A stretch of DNA of 64,000 nucleotides from Rallus limicola (Eukaryota; Chordata; Aves; Gruiformes; Rallidae): contig JAKCOZ010000003.1 in the NCBI GenBank assembly GCA_022605955.1, positions 53,630,179 through 53,694,178 on the forward strand, given 5' to 3'. Shown piece by piece: positions 1-14,200 of this stretch. The notes beneath the pieces are model-generated. The model was not told the origin of the DNA. It worked only from the letters and a program-made list of their open reading frames with translations, and did not search any database. The position numbers were made by a program, and so were the translations under genes. Each line of letters begins with the position of its first letter. Position 1 is the stretch's first letter.

Positions 1-2164
1 CTTTTTTTTCATCTGAATCTTCTGCCTTTCTCTTTCAAATTTGCCAAACATGGGACGCTGACATATTTCTCTCCAGACTTGCCACAAATTTAATAACCAT
101 TGTTTATGGAAGGGGTAAGCGGGGAAAAAAATCTCTCACAAGACTCTAATCAAAACAGCTTTGAACAAGTCACACCCAAGCTGCTAAAGAGTTATTCTGT
201 AATCACCTCATTCCTTTCCCATGCAAGAGGAAAACAATCTGAAGCCAGTGAAAGTCAACTGATTTCTAAAAGCTCAACAATCCCCAAAAGGTGAACAGGG
301 AAAAATCAATTTAAACAGACAGAAAGTAAACAACTCTTTCTGCATTTCTATTCTATGCAGAGAAATAAGCCTTCTCTGTTTTTTCCCCCTCTTCACCATC
401 CAACAAGGAACATTCTTAGCAACGAGATGGTGTGAGTGAAGGACACGGCATACAGTCATTGCTACTGTTGTCTGTGCAAGGGTTCCCAAGCAGAGGGCTT
501 GGAGAAAAGGATGAGACATGCTTGGGGGAGAGAAGAAAGGTTAAAGGAACTGAAAAAAATCCACCTGGCTTTTGACTTCCATTTCCAGGTTTTCAGCCTC
601 TCTCCTCCTTATCCTGTTCTTATCTCATTCTGAAATGTTTCTGTTCTGCAGCACCCAAATGCCAAAGCTGACATTCTCAAGTGAGTAAGTGTAACTGGGG
701 GTAGAATGGATTTTGTAGGTGGAGATGGCAAGCTGCTGGAGTGCAGGCTAGCCAGGGATCTTTTGTGTACAAGCTGAGGCACACAGGCGAGGCAGGATTC
801 CAAAACCAAATCTAACAGAGGTGTGGTGATGTAAAAATTTAGGTTTAGAAAGAAGGGCGAGAGTGCAGGAAAGCTGACTGTCCTGTGTACTATTCACATG
901 AAGCCCTCGGGCAGAAGGCAGCATGTTTTCCATGCAGCTGTTGCCCCATACAGGGAAGCTCAGGTTTAAGTATTTTCCCAAAATGATCCATGTTCAGTCA
1001 TCACCAGCTTAAAGGAGCAGGGGAAATTTATCCTTTTTTTTTTTTCCTTTCTCTTAGATTTGCTAAAGTGTTTTTCCTTCTTCCTCATGATATCTGGAAG
1101 AGCAATGCATTTAAAATAACAATTGTAACACGATTGTAAAGTTGACAGCCTATAAGTAATAATTTTACCATCCAATGTTCAATACAGCCAACATGGGAGT
1201 AGGGTGGTAACTCACCAACCCCGATTAACTTAGCAAATAATGGGAATACTCTATAAAGACAGAGGTATCCTTTGTACTTTCTCACAGTCTCCTTCATGAA
1301 GGCGGGAGCTAAATGTTTTGTCCTAACCTAAAGCAGCCAAAATGCTAAGCATTGGCATCCGGTTTATCAAATACTATACACAATCCCCAAAAAATCCTTG
1401 ATTTTGGGAAGGAGAAAAAGGGAAATGAAAGTAAGACCCAGTTTCTTCTGCTGCTGTTAAAGCTTTCAGCTTCCCCCTTCCCCAAGAGGTGCTGGAATTG
1501 CTATTTACATACTCTGTTCAGCAGACTGTGAAACATATGTCAGATCCTCAGCTGGGGTAATTGGTTGTAGCTCTGTTAATTCTGGTGGAACTGCGCTGAT
1601 TTATAGCAGCTGGGAGTTTGGCTCTCTCCCCTTATTATATAAATGTAGCTTCTGCCATTAATAACATGCTGCTTAACAGCCACTCATTAATTACAATTTC
1701 AAAACATTTAAGAACTGTATGCTCAGTGCTCCACAGTACAAAATATTGAAAATTACTCCAAAAAACTTATAACTAAAGGCTGTCAAGCCATGCATGTGTG
1801 CTTTGGTGGAGCAGAAATGACCTTTGTGCTATGAAGTACAAAAGAAGACAAGAAATGGTTGTGGAGAGGAAGGAAGTAGGAAAGGACAATGTTCAAACAG
1901 CTTCAACGCACTTAACTTTTTTCTCTAGGTTAGAACGTATGTTTCTTCAGCGTGCCTGAGCAGTGCAGGGAGGAAGAGCCTCCCTGACATTGTTACTTGG
2001 CAGCAGACACTGTCTTAGTTGTGGTTTTGGCTATTTTGTTTTAGTACCCGATTGCAGCAAGTTCTTGGAATTGAACAGCTCCATAGATGACTCTCTCATC
2101 CCATTTCCTTTAAATTCTTCTTTTTCTCGTAAATTAAACAACCATAAAATATATACTGTGTTAC
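1..2164 (-). other. ITGA1: ITGA1 intron 6, partial
   Basis: AT-rich intron sequence left of exon 6 that continues past the window edge. No further I-domain exon was found on the minus strand. Apart from a T-rich run near 1,030 and the palindromic old repeat at 1541-1622, I see nothing specific. Confidence 0.8.
1541..1622. repeat. Old palindromic MITE-like repeat
   Basis: The left end CAGATCCTCAGCTGGGGTAA and the right end TGATTTATAGCAGCTGGGAG are imperfect reverse complements that flank a short centre. This matches the pattern of an ancient amniote palindromic repeat whose consensus, as I recall it, ends with GCTGATTTACACCAGCTGAG. I cannot name the family with certainty. It is diverged and lies in an ITGA1 intron. 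Confidence 0.55.
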
Positions 2165-2292
2165 CTGTGTTTGCTGAGGGCCTATATCCATGTTTTTCAG
2201 GAGGCTGTTAAGGAAGGCTGTGACACTCTCCCATGGATAAATGCTGTTGGACCCATCAAGGACTATGACAATATCCAACTGGGTTTTGCACT
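2165..2292 (-). CDS. ITGA1: ITGA1 exon 6 (start of I domain, MIDAS)
   Basis: 128 nt, acceptor TGTTGCAG, donor GTAACA, ending on a full codon (phase 0). It encodes [20 protein letters not shown] followed by [20 protein letters not shown] and QTQ. This is the first beta strand and helix of the von Willebrand A-type inserted domain that binds collagen. The DGSNS motif gives three MIDAS ligands. The next exon, expected to continue with VGIVQYG, was not found down to base 1, so the following intron is longer than 2.1 kb. Confidence 0.95.
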
Positions 2293-5200
2293 CTGCAACA
2301 GAAATTGCAATGTAAGAATTGATACTAACGGGGACCAGATATATCAGACAGCTCTAGGTACTTCTGTGATTATTAACATGCATAACTTTCTGCAGTGGGC
2401 CTGAACTATGTTTGACGCCAACTGTCATTCATCATCTTTTGCATCACATTTTACACAGTTTGTTTTCCCTTTATCATAAAGCAAGGAACTTTCTTGTAAG
2501 CAGGAATTTAAGAATGGGATTAGAAGATCACGTAATTGGTGTTTACCAGTGACTCCTACCTTCTTCAATATCAACCTGTTTGATTTTTCCAAAGAACCAG
2601 GTCGTTTAGATTTTTATCTATATTACTAAATTGGGTTCGTGTTAGGTCTTACCATGTTGTCATTATGTAAAAGGAGTCTTTTGGCCATAAGTAAAAACCA
2701 TAAGGAACTATTTTTAGCAATTGTGTTTGGATGTCACATAGCACTCCACTGATTGTTTATACTGAGACAAATTCCAAAAGTAGCAAGAACTTAGTTATAA
2801 TACAGACAATGAAAACATTTACTTAACTTGGTAATGCTGGTAGCTAAATTAAGCAGTCCGTACTTTATGGTATGTCTGTGTGTATACATTTGACTTGTTT
2901 GGCACTTTGTATTCTCAAGCACACAAGAGAATTCCTGTGGCATGCATACCTTGCACAGATGGAGCAATCGCCTCAATGGAATCAAAAGTGGAGCTGACAT
3001 TAGAGCAAACCCCGGTTGTGTAATGCAAACGCCCACACTTATATGCATAAAGTGGTCCACATGCCTTTAAAAGATGAAAAAAAGATGAAATGTTCTTGTT
3101 ATGGTACCTGAGATAAAAACAGACTTCTTTCAAAATTGGCAAAAAGTCCTTTCTTACCAGAAAGCCTCCTTTTGGGTTAGTCACTAAGGTTGTTCCAAGA
3201 GTCATGTTTTCTTTTACTTCCACAACATTAGGAACTGAAGTAGCATCTATAAATAGATTAAAATGTTAAGTATTTGGGAACATGAAAACAAAATGTTAAA
3301 GTATATATCCCCTATCATGGAGCTTCCAGCTTCTAAAATAAATCCCAGACTGACACTGGTTTCATAAAATATTTTAGCACCCTTCCTCCTCCTTCCTCAA
3401 TTGCAACAACCAAGAAAAATTTCTGAGACTGGCTTTTGTCCCAGAAAATTTGTCTGGGTTGCTGTCTCAAATAGTTTTCTTGAATTGCCAAAAAAGAAAA
3501 AAAGTAAAAATAACAGTGCATCCCAAAAGCAAGAGATTACTGTTCACACAGTTTTGTTAATCAGAAAGCAAACAATTTTTTCTCCTGGCCTGCTATACTT
3601 AACAATTTTTAGATTTGTTACTGTTATGTTACATTGCTAACACAAGGCTTTCAAGGAGAAAGAGGACATAAAAAATACCCAAACAGGCATTTAGTGAAAT
3701 TCATATTAACAGGAAGTCTCTTTCTGCCTACATCGTGTAACTCTTGACATGAGCAATAGTGATTAATCTGTGCTTGTATCATATTAAATGCAAGAGCGTG
3801 GTTCTGGCTAGCTATGTTCTCATCAAAATCTTACTGATGGAATTATGCAGGCTCTTGTTGGCTTTTAGAGAGCTTTGGAAAGAATAATGTGTGAATCTAT
3901 GCTCCATGGCCTTTTTGGCTCCATGGCCAGGTCTGCCAACCACAGTAAACTGATGTCAGTCATTATAACATTTTGATAACATAGTTAATTGCCTTTCTAA
4001 AACTATGAGCACGTTTTCCACAGGACAACCAGAAGCTTTAAAATAAAATTATTTTTGATGTTACAAACACAACTTTCTTCAAATCTACCTCTGGAGTCCT
4101 ATGGGACTGACCATCTATAATTTTTCCATGTGACAGAGCTTTATTTTCTTTCATACCTGGTAAGTTCAGTTTTATGCAGGGTGATTGGTTGTCCCTTCCT
4201 ACGGGGCATTTGTATACGTCTCCTGTTCTTTTCTCAGGTTGGCCAACTAATGGTGAACCAATAAGTACCCTGCAAATGAAATAAATTACCTGAATTTTCT
4301 TCTTTCTTAAAAGGCACAGAAGTCAGTAAACAAACCATACAGAGAGAGAATAGCTACATCAAGATCTATACAAACAGTACAGGATGGAGAGCAAGAAAAG
4401 TACCTGTTATGCTAGTTCAAATAAAAGCAAAAGCAGCCATTCTGTCTCCTTTTTAATAAGGACACAGAAAGAAGAAGTGCCTAGTTACCAAATTACACAA
4501 TGGAATAACATTTTTAAAAAATTCAATAGAAAATAAAGGCTAAATTTGTGGGTGGATGACTAGTAGTAAAAGTAATACAGAAGGAAATAACTGTTTTATT
4601 TAATATCTCCTTGATCTTTAGTATATTTTAGAAGAAAATGTATTTTCAATGCGGAGAGACCAAATGACAAAGGAGAGGGTGATAAGCACCCAGAAGAAGA
4701 ATTCAGTCCAGAGTAATGTGAGCCAGAAGTGTGAAATAAACATTTCTTCATTAGTAAAAATTAATTTTATTTAAAAGTTGGGGTTTTTTTAATTAAAATG
4801 TTAAGGATTTTTATCCTATGCATTTCTTTTCCAAAATTTGGTGAAAAGAAAAAATCAACATGCTTACATATTACTTTGTAAGCAACACAACTTAGCATTT
4901 AGGTGTGCTAAATCCAGTTTTCAGCAAGAAACACAGGTTAGAGATGGACAGTGTTTTTGTTCTCAAAACTTCTTTAGCTATACTGAATAGCTCAGCATTA
5001 CCCATCAGGTAACAACTAGATCCATTACACGTATAATTAAGAACTTGGATTAAATTAGAATTCAAAGCACACTCTGGAAACAGAAATCCTGCCATAAAGA
5101 CTAATAGTTCAGTAAGATTTGACTTTGAACATTTAGAAGATTGTGAAGAGTTATTGAGAGAAACATTTCAACCTTTAACCATAAATTGATGTCTTCCACC

Positions 5201-8200
5201 AGAAGATACTTAAATAGAATGATAGAAAATGTAAAATGTAGCCTACAGATTTAAAAGACAGACAGAAAGGAGAATTAAAACCTGATACACAATCCAGCTT
5301 TTTTTTTATAAAAAACATCCCCAAAACCAACCACCAAAAAACACTGTGATCCATTAAGATTTTTTCATTAATAAAAAAGTAATTAATTCAAAGGCAAAAT
5401 AAAATGTTCCAAGTATATACTGAACCTGTTTGTTCTTTCAAACTATATGCTGCAATGTATGCCTTTTTTACAGCAAAATTTAGAAAGAGGCATGACACTC
5501 TATCATGCATCCTTGACTGCAGGGTAGCATCCCATGGGAGGTGATTGATGCTCAGCAGGATCATGCCTTTGTATTGTTCTTTTCCCAGAAAGTGAGTCCC
5601 ATGAACAGAGAGAAATGGTCTGAAAGGCTCTTCTGTCTTTTTGCACGGGGGATGTTTTTAGGGGAGCCCAGTTTTATTGAGAAACAGCCATGGCCCAGTT
5701 CACACAACAACTTCTGCTGAGAAGTGCTACCTGTGGTAACTAAGTAGCATTATAACAGTTGACAAAGCATCACAAGGCTGTGTTGTGTATTTATTTTTAA
5801 GTGTCAGCCTACAGATTTCCTGCTCTGGATGTTGCTCATGATGTGACTATTTAACAGCAGCTCTGGAGTTTAATGTCAGAGTTGTTCAGATCTAGCTCAC
5901 CAGTTTAGATTGCCATCTTCCTTCAGTTACTGGGAGAGTTGCCATTTCTAGTTCGTACTACTTTTTGCTCTTCAAAGGTTTCAGGACAGTTTACAACACT
6001 ATAGCTTACTTTGCAAAATCTCAATTATAGATGTTATCTCAGAATGGATACTGTTTCCTGATGGTCTAAAATAGTTTAAAGAAAGGTCATCATTATTCTC
6101 CCATGACTCTGATGCAGATGTATATTTAAATATCCTACAGCCTGGGCAATTAAGAACTAGAATTTTCAAAAGTAAGCTCTGCAATTTCATATCAGCGAAT
6201 GTCCCCTGTGGGACAGGGAATGCTGTGTGTCAGTGGTGGACACTCTTGAATCTGACAACCCTGATGCTTGTGGAAGGGATTGTTTGGGCACTGCAGGTCA
6301 CGCAGCCACATGCCTGTTGTCCCAGGCTGCCCATGTGAGTCCCTGGGTTTTCCAAGAATGTCAAATTATTAGCACAGCTCTGGGAAAACCAGAGCAATGT
6401 GCTAAGACAGATGGATATGTCAGGATTCCCAAACCTTTTACCATTCAATCATCCTTTCAGTCCTCCAGCCCAGGGGTTAGCTTGTGAAGTTTGTTTTTTC
6501 ACAAGGTAAGAACATAACAGGTGTTTGTCAAAAGACAAACACCTGTTATGTTCTTACCTTGTAAAATTAATTAATGACACCATTAAAGAATTAATGACAC
6601 CAGTAAGCACATCAAAATGCAACTTCTAAATCTGGAGAACAAGGAGAAGGAAAAGATAGGTTAAGAGGAATACTCCAACTCCCAAATACAAACACTTTAC
6701 CAATTGCAAGACATAAGTAGCCCTCCCAAAGGGAAGGTAGACTACTGAATGAATAAAGATTTTGAAAGGGAAATTTCCCACCATTTAAAAGACTCAATTG
6801 AGACAACCTGACAGAAGGCTTTAGAAAAATTAGGTAAAAAATTAGGTAATACAGATTACTTAGGTAAAACAGGAGCAATTTTACTGCCAGTACATCAACA
6901 TAGGGAAAAGATTTATTTGGTAAATGAAAATAGAGGGCTCCGGCATAACACAAAACTTTCTCAGCTCCATCAGTGGGGAAGTTTACCTACTTTGTGAAGT
7001 CATTTATGTGTTTGAGCAATAAAAGTAGATATAAAATTGGATCTTCCAGTCTCTCAGTCTTTCCAGGTTTCGTTATGGCTGTGCATTACTTTAAGAAATA
7101 CGACTCTCAGAATCTCACATATCAGGCACACTTACAAATAATAGTATAGCACTTGAGTCACTGAATATCTGTTAATTTGTGGTTTCTATTTAAGAAAATA
7201 AAAACAACTCACCATTTCCCTTCCTCATTTTCATACTGTTGGACTGTGTACCCAAACATGTCTTCCAGAGGCCCACTGAAGGTCATTGCATTTTTCACAT
7301 CAACATTGGAAGAGCCGATGAGGTGAAAGAGAGCTTTAAAAAGATAAAATAAGTATTATGTAACAATACACATAAATCCCAAGACTGTAAGAAATCAAGG
7401 TTCAGTTATGATTTTACTGAGGGTACAAGACAGGGGTTCAAAGTGGTGTTTTGGTCTGGAAAGACATTTAAAATGTGCTCCCTTATACATACATACATAC
7501 ATACATACATACGTAGCTGCATTCAGAGATGTTGGCAACTGGACTTCTGTACCCAAAACCCTTTTAGCAAAGTCCATCACTTGTTTGTAAATCACAATTC
7601 AAATAATATTGTTAAATATTATTAACTTAAATAGTAAATAGAATAACTTTTTCATTATTTTTATTCCTTTTTTGCTTCCTGCAGTTCTAACCTAAGAGTT
7701 TTACACAAAATGTTCCTGCCCTCATTCAAGTTAGTAGTTCTTAAAGTCTCATAAATCTGAGAATTAACTAATTTTCAACGTTATAATTAACTAATTTTTA
7801 ATGCAACCAGATGATGTTATCTCAAAACTACCTGTATGAGACTACGTTCAGAAACCCAATGTTTACCCACTTAGGGAAAGTTGCTCTACAACAGTGGTGT
7901 CGGACTATGATAAGATCAGTCATGACAGCAGATGCTTCTTCAGGTTCATTTCACGTACCCTAAAGCTCAGTGATCATCATCAAGGAGAATACTGTAAAAA
8001 TATCACTGTAGAGCAAATTTCATAAAAATTAGGTATATAGGGTGAATGATCCAGCCTGAAGTTACAGTCATAACTCACCGTAAGGCTCATAAAGAAAGAT
8101 ATAAAGATATAAAAGATATAAAGATATTAAGAACATAAAGAAAGATAAAAAATTACTATTTATATATAGATAAATAAGGCTATTTAGTTTTACTTCTTAA

Positions 8201-11200
8201 AGAGATTGCTTCCATCTTTGTCCTGATGAAGTCAGTTTCAAAAATAACCACCCACTCTGCCACTGCAGAGATATATATTTAATTCACTAGAGCTGAAAAT
8301 TAGTTGAACTTGTAGAACATCAGTAGTACTTAGACATACAATTATGTACAAGTTTCATTTCATTTGAAAGAAGCATTTAATGATAATTTTCTGACATTTA
8401 CAAATTACATAAAAATACCCAAATCCATTATACTTTTTGCATGTCAAAGCATCTAAATAATGTCCAGTTACTAAAATACATCTGTGTTATTCACCATTGA
8501 GACGATTATATTCTCACAGAAAGCTTGTTACTATAATTAAGCTCCCAAGTGGTCAATGCTAATCTTTCCCTCTCAGCATCTTATTTCCTGCTTAATGCAG
8601 TAAAATTATCACAGAAGACTATTTATCACTTAGGAGGTATTTCCAGTTTCACTGGACAGCAAAAAAGGAAAAGTTGCATTTCTGTTATTTTAGTTTTTCT
8701 TCCTCCAGTCAGAGTCCGGAAACGAACAATCTAAAACAGAATTTATTTTTACTCTTCAGCAAGGATTTATTTGCAAGTGATAGAAGAAAATTCATGACTG
8801 ACAGTGTGATGGGAAATAATTTGCTAGAAAATTAATCCATATACCTCTTGTCTTTCTTAAACATTTATGTTTAAAAGAATCCTGCTGCACCTGTTCATGT
8901 GCAATATCCTTTTTCCTCCTCTACTCTCCATCATCAAAGCACAACTAAAATCAACAAAATCACACAGAATCACAAAGTTGGAGAAGACCTTTAAGATCAA
9001 CAAGTCCAAACGTTCCCGTTCTATGCTAAACCACATCCCCTAAGTACCTCACCTACCCATCCGTTAAACACATCCAAGGATGGTGACTCAACACCCTCCC
9101 TGGGCAGCCTGTTCCTGGCCCTGACAACTCTTTCAGTAAATTTTTTTTTTTCTAACAACTGATCCTGCCCTGGCACAGCTTTGTGCCACTTCCCCTTGTC
9201 CTGTCTCCTGTTACTTGGCTGAAGAGACCATCGCCCACCTCTCTACAACCTCCCTTCAGGTAGTTGTAGGCAGATAAGTAACTTCTAAAAAACCTATTAG
9301 AAGTGTACAAATCTCCTACTGTTAAATTTATGAGTAAAAATAACTGCTATTATTGACACCATGTGTGGTATTCATACCATGTCATTTGACTCCCAACTGA
9401 CCTCCTAGACAATGAGATGGTTCTAAGGAGATCACCTACTGAAGCAAGTGTCTAAGTTAATTATTTAGTTGAAGAAGAAAGGTAGATGCAAATCTATCCA
9501 TGTTGACTTGCCGCTTAAAAGCCTGTTCAACGTTGGCCTCTCAGTTAGATGGGCCGAGAACCCTTCTAGAGCTCTTCAGAGGCATGTTTTTTTCCCTTTC
9601 TCACCTTATGATGATTAAAACATATCATGGTATGAGACATTAAAGGCCACAGATTACAGCTCATCTCTTCCAACTTACTTTCTCCTAAAACTACCAAAAG
9701 TTACATGTACACTGTATGGTCTGCACACTATATCACAAGATCCTCCATCATCATTACATTATCTGCTGATAGTGAAAGAATTTCTTCACAGTGATGCAGC
9801 ATTGACAAGTATGTGATTTTTACTGTGTATTCACTATGCTTAATGTCTCAAAGTTTCCTGAATCTCTAATGCAATATACTCAAACACTATAATTTTAACA
9901 AATACACTTCTAATCCTCACAGGTCTTACAGAAAGTTTGAAAATGTAAAATGCAAACTAGAAGCAGAATAAAAAATGTCAGCTATTTGCTACAACAGCAC
10001 ACCCCCACACCACCCAAAATCTTCATGCTTCTGAATGAGACCAAATCACAACCAGCAATAATAATGTGTTCTAAGAACATAATAATGTGTTCTAGAGGAA
10101 TCAACAGAAGATAGATAGACCAGACTGGTCAGAAACAAAATGGAGGTGACTCCATACAGCACGAAATATGCTTGTAGACCTTGTCAACAGAGGATGTTTT
10201 GGGCTAAATGTTTTCCAGTGGGTTATTTGAAGATAAAACTACTCCAGGTTACAAACCATACAGAATGCACATCTGCTCAGGACATCCCCTCAGCTGTAAA
10301 TATTCAAAAACTGGAAGAAAAAGACTACATATGCTTGCTCAGTTATTTTTTGTCTCTAGCTACTAGGTTACACGTATTCCTGCAGACATGATATTGGACA
10401 AAACGCAGTCCCAATTTGGTCCATTACAGCTATCCTTTTGCTCTCTCAATTTCCTGTTCTATCTTAGCCAGAAATCATATGTCTTGAAGTCTGACTTCAT
10501 ATCCAAACTGTGTGGCATATTTTAGTACACAAATGGATTACATGATGATCTGTGGTTTCCATGGGCTATGAAACATCATGAGCATAATGTTTTTTAATAA
10601 AGGGCCATGATAAGAAGTGTAAGATTAACTTACAAATAATTAATAGATTTAAAGGTCTCTCATTACATTTTCCACATATTCTGTAAAAGAAAGTCTTACT
10701 AGTGAAAGATAATGTTTAAATCAGCAGATGGTTAATGGAAAACCGGAGTTCATGGTGATCCATGTTATACAGTGAACTAACAATAACCTACTGACGACTT
10801 TCAAAGATTTTTTCATTTTTCAGCACAAAGAAAATTGTACATGAGCTGATGATTCAGAACATTGAAAAAAAAAACGGAAGAACCAATTGATTGTCGCTGT
10901 GAAAATGATGCTTTATATTAAAACTGGTATCTAGATTAAATTTTTTCAGACTTCTAGTCTCTGTCTAGGATGCACGCACCCATCTTTTTCTAGCAAGCTT
11001 ATGTATATGAATTACAGAGACCATTGGCAGAAGTCATGGAATAAGAAGGGCTACAGTGAAGTTGGAGAGGATTCTTTAGAGAATTGTGGAGATTAAGGAG
11101 AAAAAAAAACCCAATTTTTTGTAAGGTATGTAGTATTTCACTATAATTAATCACAAATACTGTAGGTAAATTAAACTAATATTTTGCATGACTTCATATT

Positions 11201-14200
11201 GTGTTAACAGAATGACTAAAAATGTAGATCAAAACACTTATCAGAAATAAAGAATATAAATGTTTATCAAAGGATAAAACTGAAGTTCCAGCTTTTAACT
11301 TCATGTTCTTCAAGAAACAAGGCAGTGTAGAAAGCCTGGCACAAAGTCCCTCACACTACCAATTTAAATGCTAGCTGATGCAGGCAGCATTCTTTGACGA
11401 GCACAGTTTGTACCTTTACGTGAAAGGTTAACACTTAGTCACCAGGACAACAACCTAAATATTATTTCTATTACAAACTTAGAGTAGTAGCTCATACTTG
11501 TCCAGTAGCTACTCACACATTCTTTTTCTCTTTCATTTCATGACATCTTTTAACCAATCGTTTGTTCTGCTTGGTTATTTTACTTCTAAACTGGGCAAAA
11601 CTATCTTGCCCTGGCACTTGACCACATGCATATTGTACGACCACTCTAACTTGTGCAAACAGAGAACTACAGAATAGGCATCCTTATTTTCCAGGAACAG
11701 ATGGATATAAACAATCTGAACTGGGGGACAAAGCCTAACACCTGGCTCTTTACTGATGAAAAATACGTAACTGTAAATCACCCACAATAAATGACATCAT
11801 GGAGACCGACTAAGCCAAGAAAAGAGCAAATTAATGGAGGATATTTTATCTGTGTATGGTCTGTGACAAATAACAATTGCATCCTCTATAAACGGTGGTT
11901 TTTCTGAGAAGTACAACTGGTTTTGCAAGAATGGGAAGCACAAGACTGCACTTTGCTTTCAACAAGGCTCACACATTGGCCACACACTATGTCACCCCAG
12001 TAGCTGGTGGTCAAAGTGTTACTTTTGTTCCGTTTCATAGCTACCGCTGTAGAATTTCAGATGTCCTTCTAATTCCTCTGCATTTTGCAAGAAGAAACTG
12101 AAACAAAGACAAAGCAGGTTTAAGTACAATCAAGGAGGACAAGAAGCCATCTTGCAGATGTAGAAACACCCTGCAAATGTATGCACAACTGGAAAATATT
12201 GGGAAACTCAAGAAAAGGCATTAGAAGAAAAAGTCAATCCTGAAAAAAAAAAAGTATAGAGAAATCTAAGGTGAAGATTAAAATGAGATTAAAAAGTTTA
12301 ACTGAGTTTTCATATACCTGGACCTCTTAAAAAAGAAAACCCAAACAAAAAACAAGCAAAAATCTCCAATACCTTGTACAGCACTTTGTGATGCTTTAAG
12401 GATATTTTAAAGACCTGCATGCAAACAAGGCAGAAGTGAAACACAGCAATGCAGAGCAGTGCATCTGATCAAGATACATGGAAAGCTAAATATATCAAGA
12501 AGGGTTTCCTAGTTGAAAAGGCAATAACTGATTCATTTTAAAGTAATTTTATGCCAATATAACAAAAGACTACCTGTCACTGTTGTCAGCTTAGAAAATG
12601 TATCAAGCAAACACCATAAGAGGAAGCAATTGGGATGCTGGGGGCAGTTACTTATTGAAGGGAGCAGGACTGGGACCATTGGCTTGGACTCCCACAAAAG
12701 CTTATCTTAAAAATGGTGGCAATCACCCTCTGCAACTAGAAAACTCTTTCACTTGAGGAAATTGATACTACTGAATCTTGGCATGTGTAAGCCTGTGCTG
12801 CTTCTCCTGGCTGGCTAGACTCAAGGCAGTAGCAGAGAAAAAACTCTTTCAGCAAGTGCAGCACTGAGCCTTGGCAAATACAATCTCCTGAAAGCTGGAT
12901 CTTGTTATCTGCATCAACAGCGCACCATGGATTTGGGTTCAAAATTGGACTGTATCTGGCTGATAGCAAGGGAAAATTGCACATACATCTCCTGCAAAGA
13001 CATACCTATAAAAATAGGTGAAATCAAGGCTCAAATATGTTAAAATGGATTCTTTGCTGGACCAGAAAGAAAGTGGGATAATCTTCACGCTTTATATCCC
13101 GCTTCATTTGCAATAATGTCACTGCAGGATTATACAGCCTTGTCTTATGAAAAAGAGATTTAGTCACAGAGATTCCAAGTGGAAGAAAATATGATGACAC
13201 TGTACAATTGCTGTCTGTGAGCTCAGAGGCTGCAGTGCTCTGGCCTTCTTGCAGAAGGCCACGGGGGCTGCACAGGGAGTTCCTGCTCCATTCAGTTCTG
13301 GCTGGCTAAATATCAACATATTTAAAAAAAAAAAGGCAAAAAAAGCAGCTGTATATTAAAAAAAAAGTTTCAGCTTCTGAAACTTTTTCAGTACTGGTTA
13401 AATCAAGCCTTTTATTTTTCAAGGCTACAAAAGAAGCTTTGTATAATTTTGCCTCCAGCATTTTTTCTTTAATCTTTAACCTTTGAAGACCAAAAGATTG
13501 ATTTTCTGGAATGAGATCAAGTAATTAAAAAAAAAAGACTTCTTATTAAATGTAGATAAATATCCCCAAAAGACAGAAATACATATTTGAAAGTGGTTCC
13601 AGATTCAGTAGCCACATACTTTTCAGAACTAGTTAAATACTATGTACAACCCTTTAAATAAAGCTTCCTTTGCTTGTTTTCAACGGAATAATTTGTACTG
13701 GAAAATAGCTTTCTAATGCAGTGTCAAGCCTGAAAAATATACTGAATCAAGGCTTTGTGATGTGGTCCCACATGACTAATACAATGCAATAGGCAAAACT
13801 TTTGGAAATACAATAGCAGACACCAAGAATATGTGCCCCACTCAGTTGACAGTCATCAGAATAAAACTACTTTGTTCAAAGTTTGGAAAGTAGTCCTCTC
13901 ATTGGTATAATTCTTAGCACTTGGCAATTTCTCAGAAGGCATAAAAAGCCTTAGAAATATGCAGTCACGTACAGAAAACTGTGAGGTCAGCTACTAGACT
14001 TGTACAGACATACAGAGGCTTAGCAAATTTAGCAGCTTGATGGAAGTGAAACTCCTTGAAAATGTTTGCACTTGGTTCCAGTGATCTCCAGTTCATCTTG
14101 TGGATGTAGTTCTTCTATCAACTCTTAACACCATTCCAACCCCTACAATCTTTGTGTTCTTTTCTAGGCCTGTCCTCCATTGCTGTCAAGGACTGTCTCC

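Larger units (their letters stand above)
4270..7212 (-). other. ITGA1: ITGA1 intron 2
   Basis: 2.9-kb AT-rich intron. It contains a perfect long hairpin at 6501-6562 with a tandem repeat beside it, and A/C-rich low-complexity DNA near 5,310-5,345. The ORFs at 6.2-6.5 kb overlap on opposite strands and show no recognisable domain. Confidence 0.85.

Noticed and set aside
7485..7512. Tetranucleotide repeats considered as a CRISPR-like or satellite array
   Set aside because: It is a plain microsatellite with no spacers. No CRISPR array or operon-like structure exists in the window.
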